A stretch of DNA of 18,661 bases from JACNFS01 sp964582065 (GCA_964582065.1 CAZOQG010000028.1:1-18661), one strand, 5' to 3'. Counted from the first letter of the stretch, positions 1-9,033 are shown. Notes: generated by a model not told the origin, from the sequence alone. Made by a program: numbers and translations.

Positions 1-85
1 AGAGGTGTCCGAGTGGTTTATGGTGCCGCTCTCGAAAAGCGGTGGGCGATGAGCCCCGTGGGTTCGAATCCCACCCTCTCCGCCA
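1..85 (+). tRNA. tRNA-Ser (anticodon CGA), 5' end cut by window
   Basis: This is a class II tRNA that reads UCG. The anticodon arm is CCGCT-CTCGAAA-AGCGG, giving anticodon CGA. A long variable arm follows, then the T arm GTGGG-TTCGAAT-CCCAC, the acceptor 3' strand CCTCTCC, discriminator G and an encoded CCA at 83-85. The acceptor 5' strand should be GGAGAGG, but the window opens at AGAGG, so the first two bases lie outside. Confidence 0.95.
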
Positions 86-92
86 AAGCACA

Positions 93-182
<90 letters not shown>

Positions 183-229
183 GTTAACTGTCGGACGCTT
201 TCCCGTCCGCAGGCGAGATAACTAGTCAA

Positions 230-1072
230 ATGGAATTCTTCAGACGTAAGCCTCCCAAAGTCGGCTTAGCTCTAAGTAGTGGTGCAGCTCGCGGCTTTGC
301 TCACATTGGCGTCCTGAAAGCCCTAAAGGAGGCATCAATTCCTGTTGATATGGTAGCTGGCACCAGCATGGGCGCGTTGATGGGCGCTTGCTTTGTCAAG
401 GAAGGTGAGATAAATGCGGTAGAAGAGATAGCCATAAATACGGGTTGGAGGAAGCTAGCGCGGTTGCTGGACCCCAAATTGGGTTCCTTAAGAAAAGGCC
501 TTATTCGTGGCCGGAGAATAGAAGAGCTTTTGCATTCCCTAATTGGAGACGTGGATTTCAGAGATCTGAGAATACCATTTGCGGCTGTGGCCACTGATGT
601 TAATACCGGCGAAACGGTAGTACTGAGAAAAGGCTCAGTAATAGAAGCGGTAAGAGCCAGTATCTCGACACCAGGTGTATTTGTGCCGGTAACACTTGAA
701 GGCAGGTGCCTAGTTGATGGCGGTCTCACCAATCCTATTCCTGCGGACATTGTCCGAGATATGGGGGCGAAGTTCATCATCGCCGTAAATGTTCTCGTCG
801 AGCCACAAAAGCGTGCGCGCGCTGTCAGTCCGCCGAAAGGGGATGAAATGGCTGAGGTCCCAAACATATTCAACACTTTGATACAGTCAATCTACATCAT
901 GGAGCATGAGATAGTAAGTACGAGGATACCGAGAGCGGATATAATCATAAGTCCCGATGTCAGTCGCATCGAGGCATTTGAGTTCTACAAAGGGGAAGAG
1001 GCTATACTGGCAGGGTACGAAGCAGCCAGAAACGCTTTGCCAACACTGCGGAGGCTAGTGGGGAAGCGGTGA
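230..1072 (+). CDS. patatin-like phospholipase (RssA/YchK-like serine lipase)
   Basis: This 280-aa protein is a patatin-fold lipid acyl hydrolase, probably cytoplasmic or membrane-associated, with no signal peptide or membrane segment visible. The oxyanion-hole glycine loop SSGAARGFAHIG lies at residues 16-27. The nucleophile elbow GTSMG has Ser46. The catalytic Asp163 sits in the DGG motif, completing the Ser-Asp dyad typical of the family. The length fits the short bacterial RssA-type proteins, which lack extra domains. The ATG at 230 is used because the conserved glycine loop starts soon after it; no strong SD is visible upstream. It stands alone between the tRNA genes and the dprA promoter. 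The substrate cannot be deduced from sequence. Confidence 0.9.
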   Translation: MEFFRRKPPKVGLALSSGAARGFAHIGVLKALKEASIPVDMVAGTSMGALMGACFVKEGEINAVEEIAINTGWRKLARLLDPKLGSLRKGLIRGRRIEELLHSLIGDVDFRDLRIPFAAVATDVNTGETVVLRKGSVIEAVRASISTPGVFVPVTLEGRCLVDGGLTNPIPADIVRDMGAKFIIAVNVLVEPQKRARAVSPPKGDEMAEVPNIFNTLIQSIYIMEHEIVSTRIPRADIIISPDVSRIEAFEFYKGEEAILAGYEAARNALPTLRRLVGKR

Positions 1073-1163
1073 CAAAACCCGAAAGAGTTGAAAACGCCAA
1101 CTTCAAGATAAGTCCTCGAAGGCCGTTCCACGAGCGCTTTAATAAAACCTTTACACCTTGTCG

Positions 1164-1193
1164 TTGTTTGCCTACTGCTGGCTATGCTAGAAT
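1164..1193 (+). promoter_or_regulatory. candidate extended -10 promoter for the dprA operon
   Basis: A -35 TTGTTT (1164-1169), an 18-bp spacer ending in TGC, and a -10 TAGAAT (1188-1193) form an extended -10 sigma70-type promoter. Transcription would start near 1200, only a few bases before the dprA start codons at 1203 (TTG) and 1206 (ATG). The message would be essentially leaderless, and no SD is seen upstream. Confidence 0.55.
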
Positions 1194-1205
1194 GTCTCAG
1201 CTTTG

Positions 1206-2330
1206 ATGGCGAATACAGACGAACTGAAATACTGGGTAGGCTTCTCTAGAATGCCTGGCATTGGTCGGGTGAAGATTTCACAGTTGCTGGAGCACTTCAG
1301 CACTTTGGAGCAGGCCTGGAAGGCTTCGACCGGAGAGCTGAGAAAAGCCGGGCTTGATTCAAAATCTGCGGACACCATTGTAAACATGAGGCCCAGGATT
1401 TCCCTCGATGCTGAAATGGAGAGCTTGAAGCGGTACAAAGTAAAAGTGCTTACCTGTGGTTCAGCTACCTATCCTCAAAGGCTGAGGGAAATCTATGATT
1501 ACCCGCCAGTGCTTTATGTCAGGGGCAATCCTCTGCCCGAGGATGAAACTTGCCTGGCTGTAGTCGGCACTCGTCGGGCTACCGTTTATGGACGGCAAGT
1601 AACTGACGAGATTGTTAGCGACCTGGCCCGGAACAAAGTCACTATCGTTAGTGGCCTGGCTAAGGGGATTGATTCCATAGCTCATCGTGCTGCCCTTGAA
1701 GCCGGGGGTAGGACTATTGCTGTTTTTGCTTGCGGGTTAGATATTGTTTATCCAGCGGAGAATGCCAACTTGGCTCGCGAGATTATGGAGCGTGGCGCTT
1801 TGATAAGTGAATATCCTTTAGGTATTCGGCCTAAGGCTGACAATTTCCCCCGGCGTAATCGGATTATGAGCGGGTTGAGCCTCGGAGTCTTGGTGATAGA
1901 AGCTGGAGAAAGCAGCGGGGCCCTAATCACGGCTAACCAAGCGCTGGAACAAAACCGAGACGTCTTTGCCGTCCCGGGCAGTATTCTATCTCCAGCCAGC
2001 AGAGGAACGAATCATCTTATTCAAGAAGGGGCAAAACTAGTTCGGAACCATGTTGATATTCTGGAGGAGCTGAATCTGGCTATGGTAGCTCAACAACTGG
2101 AGATGAAAGAGATTCTTCCGGCAGACGAGACCGAGTCCTTGCTATTGAAACAACTAAGTGCCGAACCAACTCACATTGATGAGGTTTGCCGTCATAGCAG
2201 GTTGACACCCGCACTAGTCAGTAGCACTCTGACCATGATGGAGCTTAAAGGGATCGTAAAGCAGGTTGGTGGCATGAATTATGTGCTGGCTAGAGAGGCA
2301 AGAGAGGAATACACAACTGAGGTAAAGTAA
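1206..2330 (+). CDS. dprA: DNA-processing protein DprA (Smf)
   Basis: DprA binds incoming single-stranded DNA and loads RecA during natural transformation. It is also conserved in many bacteria not known to be competent. An N-terminal helix-hairpin-helix (RMPGIGRVKISQLLEHF) is followed by the Rossmann-like DprA core, with VVGTRRATVYGRQV, the SGLAKGIDSIAHRAALEAG signature and FPRRNRIMSGLS. A C-terminal winged-helix segment (LLKQLSAEPTHIDEV onward) completes the usual 370-aa, three-part layout. The frame opens with TTG at 1203 followed by ATG at 1206; I chose ATG. It is the first gene of the operon, and topA begins 2 bases after its stop, an arrangement also common in Firmicutes. Confidence 0.95.
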   Translation: MANTDELKYWVGFSRMPGIGRVKISQLLEHFSTLEQAWKASTGELRKAGLDSKSADTIVNMRPRISLDAEMESLKRYKVKVLTCGSATYPQRLREIYDYPPVLYVRGNPLPEDETCLAVVGTRRATVYGRQVTDEIVSDLARNKVTIVSGLAKGIDSIAHRAALEAGGRTIAVFACGLDIVYPAENANLAREIMERGALISEYPLGIRPKADNFPRRNRIMSGLSLGVLVIEAGESSGALITANQALEQNRDVFAVPGSILSPASRGTNHLIQEGAKLVRNHVDILEELNLAMVAQQLEMKEILPADETESLLLKQLSAEPTHIDEVCRHSRLTPALVSSTLTMMELKGIVKQVGGMNYVLAREAREEYTTEVK

Positions 2331-2332
2331 TT

Positions 2333-4468
2333 ATGGCAGTGAAACTGGTTGTCGTCGAGTCCCCAGCTAAGGCAAGAACGATAGGCAAGATTTTGGGTGC
2401 TGGTTATGTCATTAAGGCATCTTTGGGGCACGTGCGTGACTTGCCCAAAAAAGAACTGGGCATAGACATAAGCAATGATTTTGCTCCCAACTATATCGTT
2501 ATTCCGCAGAGGAAAGAGACAATTCGGGAGCTGAAGAAATCGGCTGACGGTGCATCGGCAATTTATCTGGCTACTGATCCTGACCGAGAGGGAGAGGCAA
2601 TTTCCTGGCATTTGATTGAAGCAGCTAAACTCGATAAGAGCGAGGTGCCTATCCGTCGTGTTGTCTTTCATGAGATAACTGAGGAGGCTGTGCAGCAGGC
2701 TTTTCGTAATCCTCGTTCTATTGACATGAATTTGGTTGATGCTCAACAGGCGCGTCGTCTCTTAGACAGGTTGGTTGGCTACAAACTGAGTCCCTTATTA
2801 TGGCGTAAGGTGCAGAGAGGGCTCTCAGCCGGCAGGGTTCAGTCAGCGGCCGTGAGGATTGTTGTTGACCGCGAGCGACAGATTGAAAACTTCGTTTCCA
2901 CAGAGTACTGGACTATTGAGGCTGAACTGACCAAGAGCTTACCCAAGCCTCAGAAAACGGGTTTCCGCGCACTACTTGTGGGTCTGGCCGACGGCACAAA
3001 GCTGGAGATACCCAGTCAACAGGAAGCCGACACACTCAAAGCTGAACTAGACAAGGCTGACTATGCCGTCAGGGCGGTACAAATGAAGGAGGCATCTCGT
3101 CAGCCAGCGCCACCATTCATCACCAGTACCCTACAACAGGAAGCCTGGCGCAAGCTGCGGTTCACCCCCAAACGCACTATGATTATCGCTCAGCAACTTT
3201 ATGAAGGTATATCCATTGGTGAAGAGGGCTCAGTGGGACTTATTACCTATATGCGTACCGATTCCACTCGTGTGGCGGCGAGTGCAATAGCCGAGACTAG
3301 AGACTTCATCAAAAGCAAATATGGTAGTCAGTTCCTACCTCCTCAGCCGCGTTCTTTTGGGAAAAAGGGGAAATGGGCCCAAGAGGCTCACGAAGCTATT
3401 CGGCCGACGAGAACTCATCGGGAACCAGGCCAGCTCCGCTCCTATCTCAAACCAGAGCAGCTTAGGCTTTATGAGCTTGTCTGGAAGCGAATGGTAGCAA
3501 GCCAGATGGCAGCAGCATTGCTTGACACTACCACCGTAGAAGTAGAAGCAGAATGTTCTGAATCCCAAAAGCAATATCTACTGAGAGCAACCAGCTCCAC
3601 AATCAAATTCCCGGGTTTCATATCTCTCTACAGCGAGGGAAAAGATGAAGATGAGAATGAAGATCAAAAGGCTGTTCGTCTTCCTGAGTTGAAAGCAGGT
3701 GATGAACTGGTATTGCTGCAGCTCTTTCCAGAACAGCATTTTACTCAGCCTCCACCCCGCTATACTGAAGCTACCTTAATAAAGGCACTGGAGCAGAAGG
3801 GCATCGGGCGTCCGAGCACCTACGCCCCAATTCTATCCACTATTCAAGAAAGAGGCTATGTGGTCAAGGATAATGGTAAGCTTTGTCCTGACGTGGTAGG
3901 GACTGTCGTCAATGATCTCTTGACTCAGCACTTCCCCAAAATCGTTGACCTGAGTTTCACTGCCCGGTTGGAGAAGGAGCTTGATGAGATCGCTCAGGGC
4001 AAGAAAGAATGGGTGTCGGTTTTGAGAGGTTTCTACACACCGTTCGATGAAGTATTACGCATAGCTTCCGGAGCCATAGAGAAAATCAGAATTGTTAAGA
4101 TGACAGAGGAAATCTGCCCTGATTGTGGTAGTCCGATGTTAATAAAGACGGGGCGCTACGGTAAGTTCTTGGCCTGCAGTGGCTATCCTGAATGTAAAAG
4201 GACAATGCTCTTCTTAGTCAAAATTGGCGTTCCCTGTCCACAATGTGGAAAAGAGCTAGTAGAAAGGGTGAGTAAGAAAAAGCGCGTCTTTTACGGCTGC
4301 AGCGGCTTCCCACAATGCCAGTTTGCTACCAACCGCAGGCCGCTTCCTCAGCCTTGCCCCCAATGCGGCAAGCTCCTCACTACGTATCGAGATGGCTGGG
4401 CAAAATGCACAGCCTGTGAATACAAAGGAAGGCTGGCTGATTTGCAGAAAGTGGGAGCGGCAGTATGA
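2333..4468 (+). CDS. topA: DNA topoisomerase I (type IA)
   Basis: This ATP-independent enzyme relaxes negatively supercoiled DNA by cutting one strand. The 711-aa protein has an N-terminal TOPRIM domain with ESPAKARTI (Glu9) and the metal-binding DPDREGEAI motif. The catalytic tyrosine is Tyr306 in TYMRTDSTR. QKGIGRPSTYAPI marks the central core. Three C-terminal zinc-ribbon modules each carry two CxxC or CxxxxC-type pairs, at roughly residues 595-705. The length is usual for bacterial TopA. An SD-like GAGGT lies about 9 bases before the ATG, inside the dprA end. It overlaps aroQ by four bases (ATGA), so the two are translationally coupled. Confidence 0.97.
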   Translation: MAVKLVVVESPAKARTIGKILGAGYVIKASLGHVRDLPKKELGIDISNDFAPNYIVIPQRKETIRELKKSADGASAIYLATDPDREGEAISWHLIEAAKLDKSEVPIRRVVFHEITEEAVQQAFRNPRSIDMNLVDAQQARRLLDRLVGYKLSPLLWRKVQRGLSAGRVQSAAVRIVVDRERQIENFVSTEYWTIEAELTKSLPKPQKTGFRALLVGLADGTKLEIPSQQEADTLKAELDKADYAVRAVQMKEASRQPAPPFITSTLQQEAWRKLRFTPKRTMIIAQQLYEGISIGEEGSVGLITYMRTDSTRVAASAIAETRDFIKSKYGSQFLPPQPRSFGKKGKWAQEAHEAIRPTRTHREPGQLRSYLKPEQLRLYELVWKRMVASQMAAALLDTTTVEVEAECSESQKQYLLRATSSTIKFPGFISLYSEGKDEDENEDQKAVRLPELKAGDELVLLQLFPEQHFTQPPPRYTEATLIKALEQKGIGRPSTYAPILSTIQERGYVVKDNGKLCPDVVGTVVNDLLTQHFPKIVDLSFTARLEKELDEIAQGKKEWVSVLRGFYTPFDEVLRIASGAIEKIRIVKMTEEICPDCGSPMLIKTGRYGKFLACSGYPECKRTMLFLVKIGVPCPQCGKELVERVSKKKRVFYGCSGFPQCQFATNRRPLPQPCPQCGKLLTTYRDGWAKCTACEYKGRLADLQKVGAAV

Positions 4469-4911
4469 AAATCTTAGTTATCAATGGACCAAATCTCAAT
4501 ATGCTGGGCAAGCGGAATAAAGCCATTTATGGAGATAAAACATTACCGCAACTTGATGCCGTGCTAAAAAAGCAGGGTGAGAGCCTAGGGGTGGATATAG
4601 TTAGCTTTCAGTCCAACAGTGAGGGGAAGATTATCGACTTCATCCAAGCACATTCTTCTCAGGCCGACGGCATAATCATCAATCCCGGGGCGCTTACCCA
4701 CTACAGCTTTTCTTTGCGAGACGCTCTAGCTGACACCGGCTTGCCAGTCATCGAGGTACATCTATCCAACATTTATGCTCGTGAAGACTGGCGAGCAGAA
4801 TCAGTGATTGCTCCTATCGCCAAAGGTCAGATTAGTGGATTGGGCTGGCGGGGATATGTTGCTGGGCTGCAAACTTTGGTTGGCGAACTGAAGGGAGAAC
4901 CCTGGGAGTGA
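4465..4911 (+). CDS. aroQ: 3-dehydroquinate dehydratase, type II
   Basis: This enzyme catalyses the third step of the shikimate pathway, from 3-dehydroquinate to 3-dehydroshikimate, as a small cytoplasmic dodecamer. At 148 aa it has the normal type II length. The N-terminal INGPNLNMLGKR, the lid-loop catalytic tyrosine Tyr22 (AIYGDKTL), NSEGKIIDFI, NPGALTHYSFSLRDAL and the C-terminal EVHLSNIYAREDWRAES are all diagnostic. The start overlaps the topA stop (ATGA), and the end overlaps the GTG of the next gene (GTGA). The aroQ, M24 peptidase, efp order is also seen in Bacillus (yqhS-yqhT-efp). Confidence 0.97.
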   Translation: MKILVINGPNLNMLGKRNKAIYGDKTLPQLDAVLKKQGESLGVDIVSFQSNSEGKIIDFIQAHSSQADGIIINPGALTHYSFSLRDALADTGLPVIEVHLSNIYAREDWRAESVIAPIAKGQISGLGWRGYVAGLQTLVGELKGEPWE

Positions 4912-5999
4912 GCCGACTTGAAAAGCTGCGTCAGAGTCTAGCACGCCAGGAATTTGATGCCCTTCTAGTTTCTCAGCCGGAAAACCGGCGTTACCTTTCG
5001 GGATTCACTGGCTCAACAGGTTGGTTGCTCATTTCAGCTAGCAAGGCCCTTTTAGCCGTGGACTTCCGCTATGTGGAACAGGCCAAAAGGGAGTCACCGG
5101 ATTTTGACGTTATTCACATCAAAGGTGACATAGCGAGTTGGCTGCTCAAATTGGCCTCAGATTCAAGATTCAAGAAAGTAGGCTTTGAAGCTGACCAGAT
5201 TACTTTTGCCACGTACCACAAGCTATGTAAAGGAACGAGCAATGACCATTACCAACTTCAACTTGTTCCGACTACCGGTTTAGTAGAATCCCTTCGCGCG
5301 GTAAAGGAGCCAGAGGAACTACAATCTATTGTTGAGGCGGTGAGACTAGCTGACATTGTTCTTGACTATGCTAAATCAATAATCCGTCCCGGGGCAACAG
5401 AGAAGCAGATAGCTTGGGAACTGGAGAAATCCCTCCGAGAGAAAGGCAGCGAAACTGTACCTTTTGACATCATTGTGGCTTCGGGCCCTAACTCGGCCTT
5501 GCCTCATGCCAGACCCTCCGAGCGAGTTATTCTCCGGGGAGAGCCTGTCGTAATTGACATGGGGGCCCGGGTGAACGGTTACTGCAGTGACTTAAGCCGC
5601 ACTTTATGCTTGGGCAAAAAAGACAAGACTTTTTCCAGGATTTATGATATTGTTTTGGGCGCACAACTAGCGGCTCTGGCTACGATTCGAGCTGGTATGA
5701 GTGGTGACCAGGCTGACCGACTCGCCCGAACAGTTATCCATCACGCAAACTACAGCGAGGCCTTTGGTCACGGTCTGGGACACGGCATTGGCCTGGAGGC
5801 TCATGAATCCCCACGGCTCGGCCCCAATTCCGTCGATTCGCTAGTTGATGGGATGGCTTTCACTATCGAGCCTGGAATTTATATTGCTGGCTGGGGCGGA
5901 ATTAGAATCGAGGACACAGTGGTGATGGAGGATGGTAAGCTCAAAGTCCTGACTGAGGCAGGGAAAACAGCGAATATCCAGGGGGAGGTAATTGTCTGA
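4908..5999 (+). CDS. pepP: Xaa-Pro aminopeptidase / M24 family metallopeptidase
   Basis: This is a dinuclear-metal peptidase of the pita-bread fold, likely removing N-terminal residues before proline. The 363-aa protein has an N-terminal creatinase-like domain (to about residue 130) and a C-terminal M24 domain. All five expected ligands are present: two Asp in VVIDMGARVNGYCSDLSRT, His in FGHGLGHGIGLEAHE, Glu in FTIEPGIYI and Glu in GGIRIEDTVVM. The GTG start at 4908 overlaps the aroQ stop, and the stop overlaps the efp ATG (TGATG). The position before efp matches the Firmicutes order. The symbol could equally be pepQ; sequence alone does not separate aminopeptidase from prolidase. Confidence 0.9.
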   Translation: MSRLEKLRQSLARQEFDALLVSQPENRRYLSGFTGSTGWLLISASKALLAVDFRYVEQAKRESPDFDVIHIKGDIASWLLKLASDSRFKKVGFEADQITFATYHKLCKGTSNDHYQLQLVPTTGLVESLRAVKEPEELQSIVEAVRLADIVLDYAKSIIRPGATEKQIAWELEKSLREKGSETVPFDIIVASGPNSALPHARPSERVILRGEPVVIDMGARVNGYCSDLSRTLCLGKKDKTFSRIYDIVLGAQLAALATIRAGMSGDQADRLARTVIHHANYSEAFGHGLGHGIGLEAHESPRLGPNSVDSLVDGMAFTIEPGIYIAGWGGIRIEDTVVMEDGKLKVLTEAGKTANIQGEVIV

Positions 6000-6559
6000 T
6001 GATTGACGCTGGAGAGCTAAAAAAGGGAATCACCATCGAGCTAGACGGGCAACTATATCAAGTCCTTGATTATCAACACATCAAGGTCGCACGAGGCTCG
6101 GCCCAAGTTCGATTAAGGCTTCGTGATGTTCGTGCCGGTCACACTACCGAACGGGTTTTTCAAGCCAGTCAGAAGTTTGCCCGAGCCTTCCTTGAGCGCC
6201 GTCCTGTCCAGTATCTCTATGATGATGGCAGTCTCTACTATTTCATGGACACCGAGACTTTCGAGCAGATGCCGCTTGATAAATCTATGGTCGACGACGC
6301 GCTGAGCTATTTGAAAGAGGGGCTCAACTTGCAAATCCTAACTCACAGGGGCGAGGCTATAGGGATAGAGCTACCTGTTTCGGTCGAGCTTCAGGTTACG
6401 GAGACAGGCCCCGGTTTCAAGGGGGATACAGCCAGTGCTGGCAGTAAGCCAGCTACGATGGAGACAGGTATCACGATCCACGTCCCCTTTTTCGTAAATA
6501 CCGGGGATACTATCAAGGTAGACACCCGCACCGGAGAGTATCTGGAGAGGATAAGCTGA
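5999..6559 (+). CDS. efp: elongation factor P
   Basis: EF-P binds between the P and E sites of the ribosome and rescues stalling at polyproline stretches. The 186-aa protein has the standard three beta-barrel domains. The N-terminal KOW-like domain holds the tip loop, domain II contains YLYDDGSLYYFMDTETFEQ, and the C-terminal OB fold carries the EF-P signature around GDTASAGSKPATMETG. The loop residue that aligns with modifiable Lys34 of E. coli EF-P is Arg32 here (IKVARGSAQ). No modification gene (epmA, ymfI or earP) is in the window. It is coupled to the preceding peptidase by a TGATG overlap. Confidence 0.97.
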   Translation: MIDAGELKKGITIELDGQLYQVLDYQHIKVARGSAQVRLRLRDVRAGHTTERVFQASQKFARAFLERRPVQYLYDDGSLYYFMDTETFEQMPLDKSMVDDALSYLKEGLNLQILTHRGEAIGIELPVSVELQVTETGPGFKGDTASAGSKPATMETGITIHVPFFVNTGDTIKVDTRTGEYLERIS

Positions 6560-6563
6560 ATCG

Positions 6564-7229
6564 TTGGTAAAAGCCGACCTTCATGTTCACACTGCCTATT
6601 CTATCGATTCTGCTTCGCCTCTGGAGCAGATAATCGCACACTGCCTCGAAGTTGGGATCAACTGTCTTGCCATAGCCGACCATGGCACCATTGCTGGAGC
6701 CCTAGAATTGAAGGAAACGGCTCCCTTCACCATTATCGTTGCTGAGGAAATTATGACTCTCTCTGGCGAAATCATAGGACTGTTTCTCAGCCAAGAGATT
6801 CCTAACAAATTGCCAATTAAGGAGGCTATAGCTCGAATTAAGGCTCAGGATGGGCTGGTAGCCATACCTCACCCCTATGACGCGTTGCGGCTGTCGGCCT
6901 TCAAGGATAAAGCTTTCGAAACCATCATGCCACAGGTTGATATTGTTGAGGTTTTCAATTCGCGTAGCTTATCTCTACATAACTCATCTAAGGCATGGCA
7001 GCTGGCTCATAAATATGGCAAGCTTGCCAGTGCTGGTAGCGATGCTCATAGACCCTCTGAGATTGGCAATGCCTATGTTGAGATGCCCGAGTTCAACGGA
7101 AAGGATGAATTCCTCACATCCCTGGCTAAGGGAAAGATCTTCGGTCATCGGTCAAATCCATTAGTTCACTTTGTCACTACCTGGACTAGGTTAAGGAAGC
7201 ACCTATCTCAGGAGAAGTCCTCTTGTTGA
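6564..7229 (+). CDS. PHP-domain metal-dependent phosphoesterase
   Basis: This 221-aa single-domain PHP protein is of the TrpH/YciV-like type. Metal-binding motifs appear in family order: DLHVHTAYSID near the N-terminus, IADHGTI, the central IPHPYD and the late SDAHRPSEIG. PHP proteins of this size hydrolyse phosphate esters such as nucleoside 3',5'-bisphosphates or short oligonucleotides, but the substrate here is not known. The start is TTG at 6564, since no ATG or GTG precedes the DLHVH motif. GGAGAGG at 6544-6550 serves as SD. The gap to efp is 4 bases, and the end overlaps the start of the next gene. Confidence 0.85.
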   Translation: MVKADLHVHTAYSIDSASPLEQIIAHCLEVGINCLAIADHGTIAGALELKETAPFTIIVAEEIMTLSGEIIGLFLSQEIPNKLPIKEAIARIKAQDGLVAIPHPYDALRLSAFKDKAFETIMPQVDIVEVFNSRSLSLHNSSKAWQLAHKYGKLASAGSDAHRPSEIGNAYVEMPEFNGKDEFLTSLAKGKIFGHRSNPLVHFVTTWTRLRKHLSQEKSSC

Positions 7230-8041
7230 CTATCGGTTGGTTTTCCACAGGCAGGGATGAAGCAGCCAGACAGCTTCTGCAAGTTGTGTGCGAGAGAATT
7301 CAAAGCGGCGAAATCGAAGGCGAGATTGCTTACGTCTTTAGCAACCGAGAGCCAAGCGAATCAAGAGACAGCGACTCATTCTTTGAACTCGTCCACAGCT
7401 ATCGTATTCCGCTTGTTTGCCTTTCCTCCAAGCGATTTCAAGCCACACAGGATGTAGCAGCCACAGCAAAAGTTGAAACATCACCTCCGTGGCGTCTCGA
7501 ATATGACAGAGAGATTATGAGAAAGCTTCAGGGATTCTCCGCTGACCTTTGCGTTCTTGCCGGCTACATGCTTATCGTCGGAGAGGAGATGTGCTACAGA
7601 TATGATATGGTCAATCTACATCCGGCAACTCCTGGCGGACCTAAAGGTAGCTGGCAAGAGGTGATTTGGACACTAATAGAGAACAACTCCAAAGAATCGG
7701 GGGTAATGATGCATTTGGTCACCCCGGAACTGGATAGGGGGCCAGTGATAACCTACTGCACTTTCCCCATTACGGGCGAACCTTTTGATAAACACTGGCA
7801 AGAAATGAGCAGGCGCTCTGTGGCTGAACTTAAGAAGGAACAAGGCGAAAACAACGCACTATTCCAACTTATCCGCCAGCACGGGCTTGCCAGAGAGTTT
7901 CCGCTCATCGTGTCAACGCTGAGAGCTTTCAGCAAAAGCGAAATCAGGATAGAGGCTGGCAAGATATTTGACAGCAAAAGAAAGCCAATAGCCGGATATG
8001 ACCTCAGCAACAGAATACAAGAAATGGTAGGGATGAAATGA
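7223..8041 (+). CDS. formyltransferase-fold protein (PurN-like), substrate unknown
   Basis: This 272-aa protein has the formyltransferase Rossmann fold. FSADLCVLAGYMLIV matches the segment before the folate site. VNLHPATPGG carries the Asn and His of the catalytic triad, and TPELDRGPVI carries the Asp. The His-loop differs from classical PurN, with PGGPKGSW replacing the usual PxFPG run, and the C-terminal 80 residues are not PurN-like. It is therefore better called PurN-related than purN. The start is TTG at 7223, with AGGAG at 7210-7214 as SD; a second TTG follows directly. It overlaps the PHP gene by 7 bases and the HAD gene by 4 (ATGA). Confidence 0.75.
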   Translation: MLTIGWFSTGRDEAARQLLQVVCERIQSGEIEGEIAYVFSNREPSESRDSDSFFELVHSYRIPLVCLSSKRFQATQDVAATAKVETSPPWRLEYDREIMRKLQGFSADLCVLAGYMLIVGEEMCYRYDMVNLHPATPGGPKGSWQEVIWTLIENNSKESGVMMHLVTPELDRGPVITYCTFPITGEPFDKHWQEMSRRSVAELKKEQGENNALFQLIRQHGLAREFPLIVSTLRAFSKSEIRIEAGKIFDSKRKPIAGYDLSNRIQEMVGMK

Positions 8042-9024
8042 ACGTAATCTGCTTTGACCTCGAAGGTCCGTTGGCTACCCAGGATAATGCCTATGAGCTT
8101 ATGAAGCTTTCCCCCGGTGGCGGTGAGGTTTTCGAAGTTATCAGTCGTTATGATGATTTACTAACGCTGGAAGGCAGACCAGACTATGAACCTGGTGATA
8201 CTTTAGCCCTCATTGCTCCATTTCTGGTATATCACCAGATAACGGAAGAGGATATTGCTAAACTGGCAAGAAAGGCAACTCTGACCAGCGGGGCTACCGA
8301 ACTCATCTTCCGCCTCAGCGCCCAGGGTTGGAAAATATTTTGCATCAGCACCAGCTATGAGCAATATGCCTTGCATATAACACGCAAATTGAATATGTTC
8401 TCCCAGAATGTCGCCTGTACCTCTTTCCCACTAGATAAGATTTCGCAAACATTATGTAAGGATGAATTGCGCTTGTTGGAAGCAATGGAGAAGAACATTT
8501 TGAATACGCGATCGATTGATGATGACTGGATAAAGAAAAACCTTGACGATTTCTACCAGAAGAAGTTGCCAAAGACCAATTTAGGCGTGCTTCTGGAGCA
8601 GGTGAGACCTGTAGGTGGACAGCGCAAGGTAGAGGCCCTGGAGCGTTTTGCCCAAACTCAAGACAAGCCTTTGTCCAACTGGGTAGTAGTCGGCGACAGT
8701 ATCACTGATTTCAAGATGCTTCAGGCTGTTGACAACGCTGGTGGTCTGGCGATTGCCTTTAATGCTAACGAATATGCCCTCCCCTACTCCACGATGGGGT
8801 TGGCATCCACACATCTCGATGACCTGCTGCCGGTATTGGAAGTTTGGGGGAAAGGCAAACGCCCGGCGGTAGAAAGGTTGGTCAAAGGAAAGGAAAAGGC
8901 TGGCGGAACCGGTGACAGGGGCCATTTTCGCTGGCTAGTTGGGATTGAAGATGTTGCCACTCATCTTGAGATTCACAAGAGAATCCGAAGAATCGTCCGG
9001 GAGGAGGCAGCCAAGTTAGGCTGA
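8038..9024 (+). CDS. HAD-superfamily hydrolase, DLEGP type (EhaR/ThrH-like motif I)
   Basis: This 328-aa HAD phosphatase or phosphotransferase has motif I CFDLEGPLATQDNA, with Asp7 as nucleophile and Glu9 where most phosphatases have Asp. Motif II is CISTSYEQY. A lysine near KVEALERF is a candidate motif III. Motif IV is VVGDSITDFKML. The DLEG start recalls ThrH phosphoserine:homoserine phosphotransferase and the HAD proteins annotated as EhaR in methanogens. It is longer than ThrH because of a large cap insert (roughly residues 50-200) and a basic C-terminal tail. It overlaps the formyltransferase gene by ATGA. The substrate is unknown. Confidence 0.75.
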   Translation: MNVICFDLEGPLATQDNAYELMKLSPGGGEVFEVISRYDDLLTLEGRPDYEPGDTLALIAPFLVYHQITEEDIAKLARKATLTSGATELIFRLSAQGWKIFCISTSYEQYALHITRKLNMFSQNVACTSFPLDKISQTLCKDELRLLEAMEKNILNTRSIDDDWIKKNLDDFYQKKLPKTNLGVLLEQVRPVGGQRKVEALERFAQTQDKPLSNWVVVGDSITDFKMLQAVDNAGGLAIAFNANEYALPYSTMGLASTHLDDLLPVLEVWGKGKRPAVERLVKGKEKAGGTGDRGHFRWLVGIEDVATHLEIHKRIRRIVREEAAKLG

Positions 9025-9033
9025 ATTTGGCAC

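Noticed and set aside
301..876. 191-codon minus-strand frame opposite the patatin-like gene
   Set aside because: It is a shadow of a gene with complete catalytic motifs. It has no recognisable domain.
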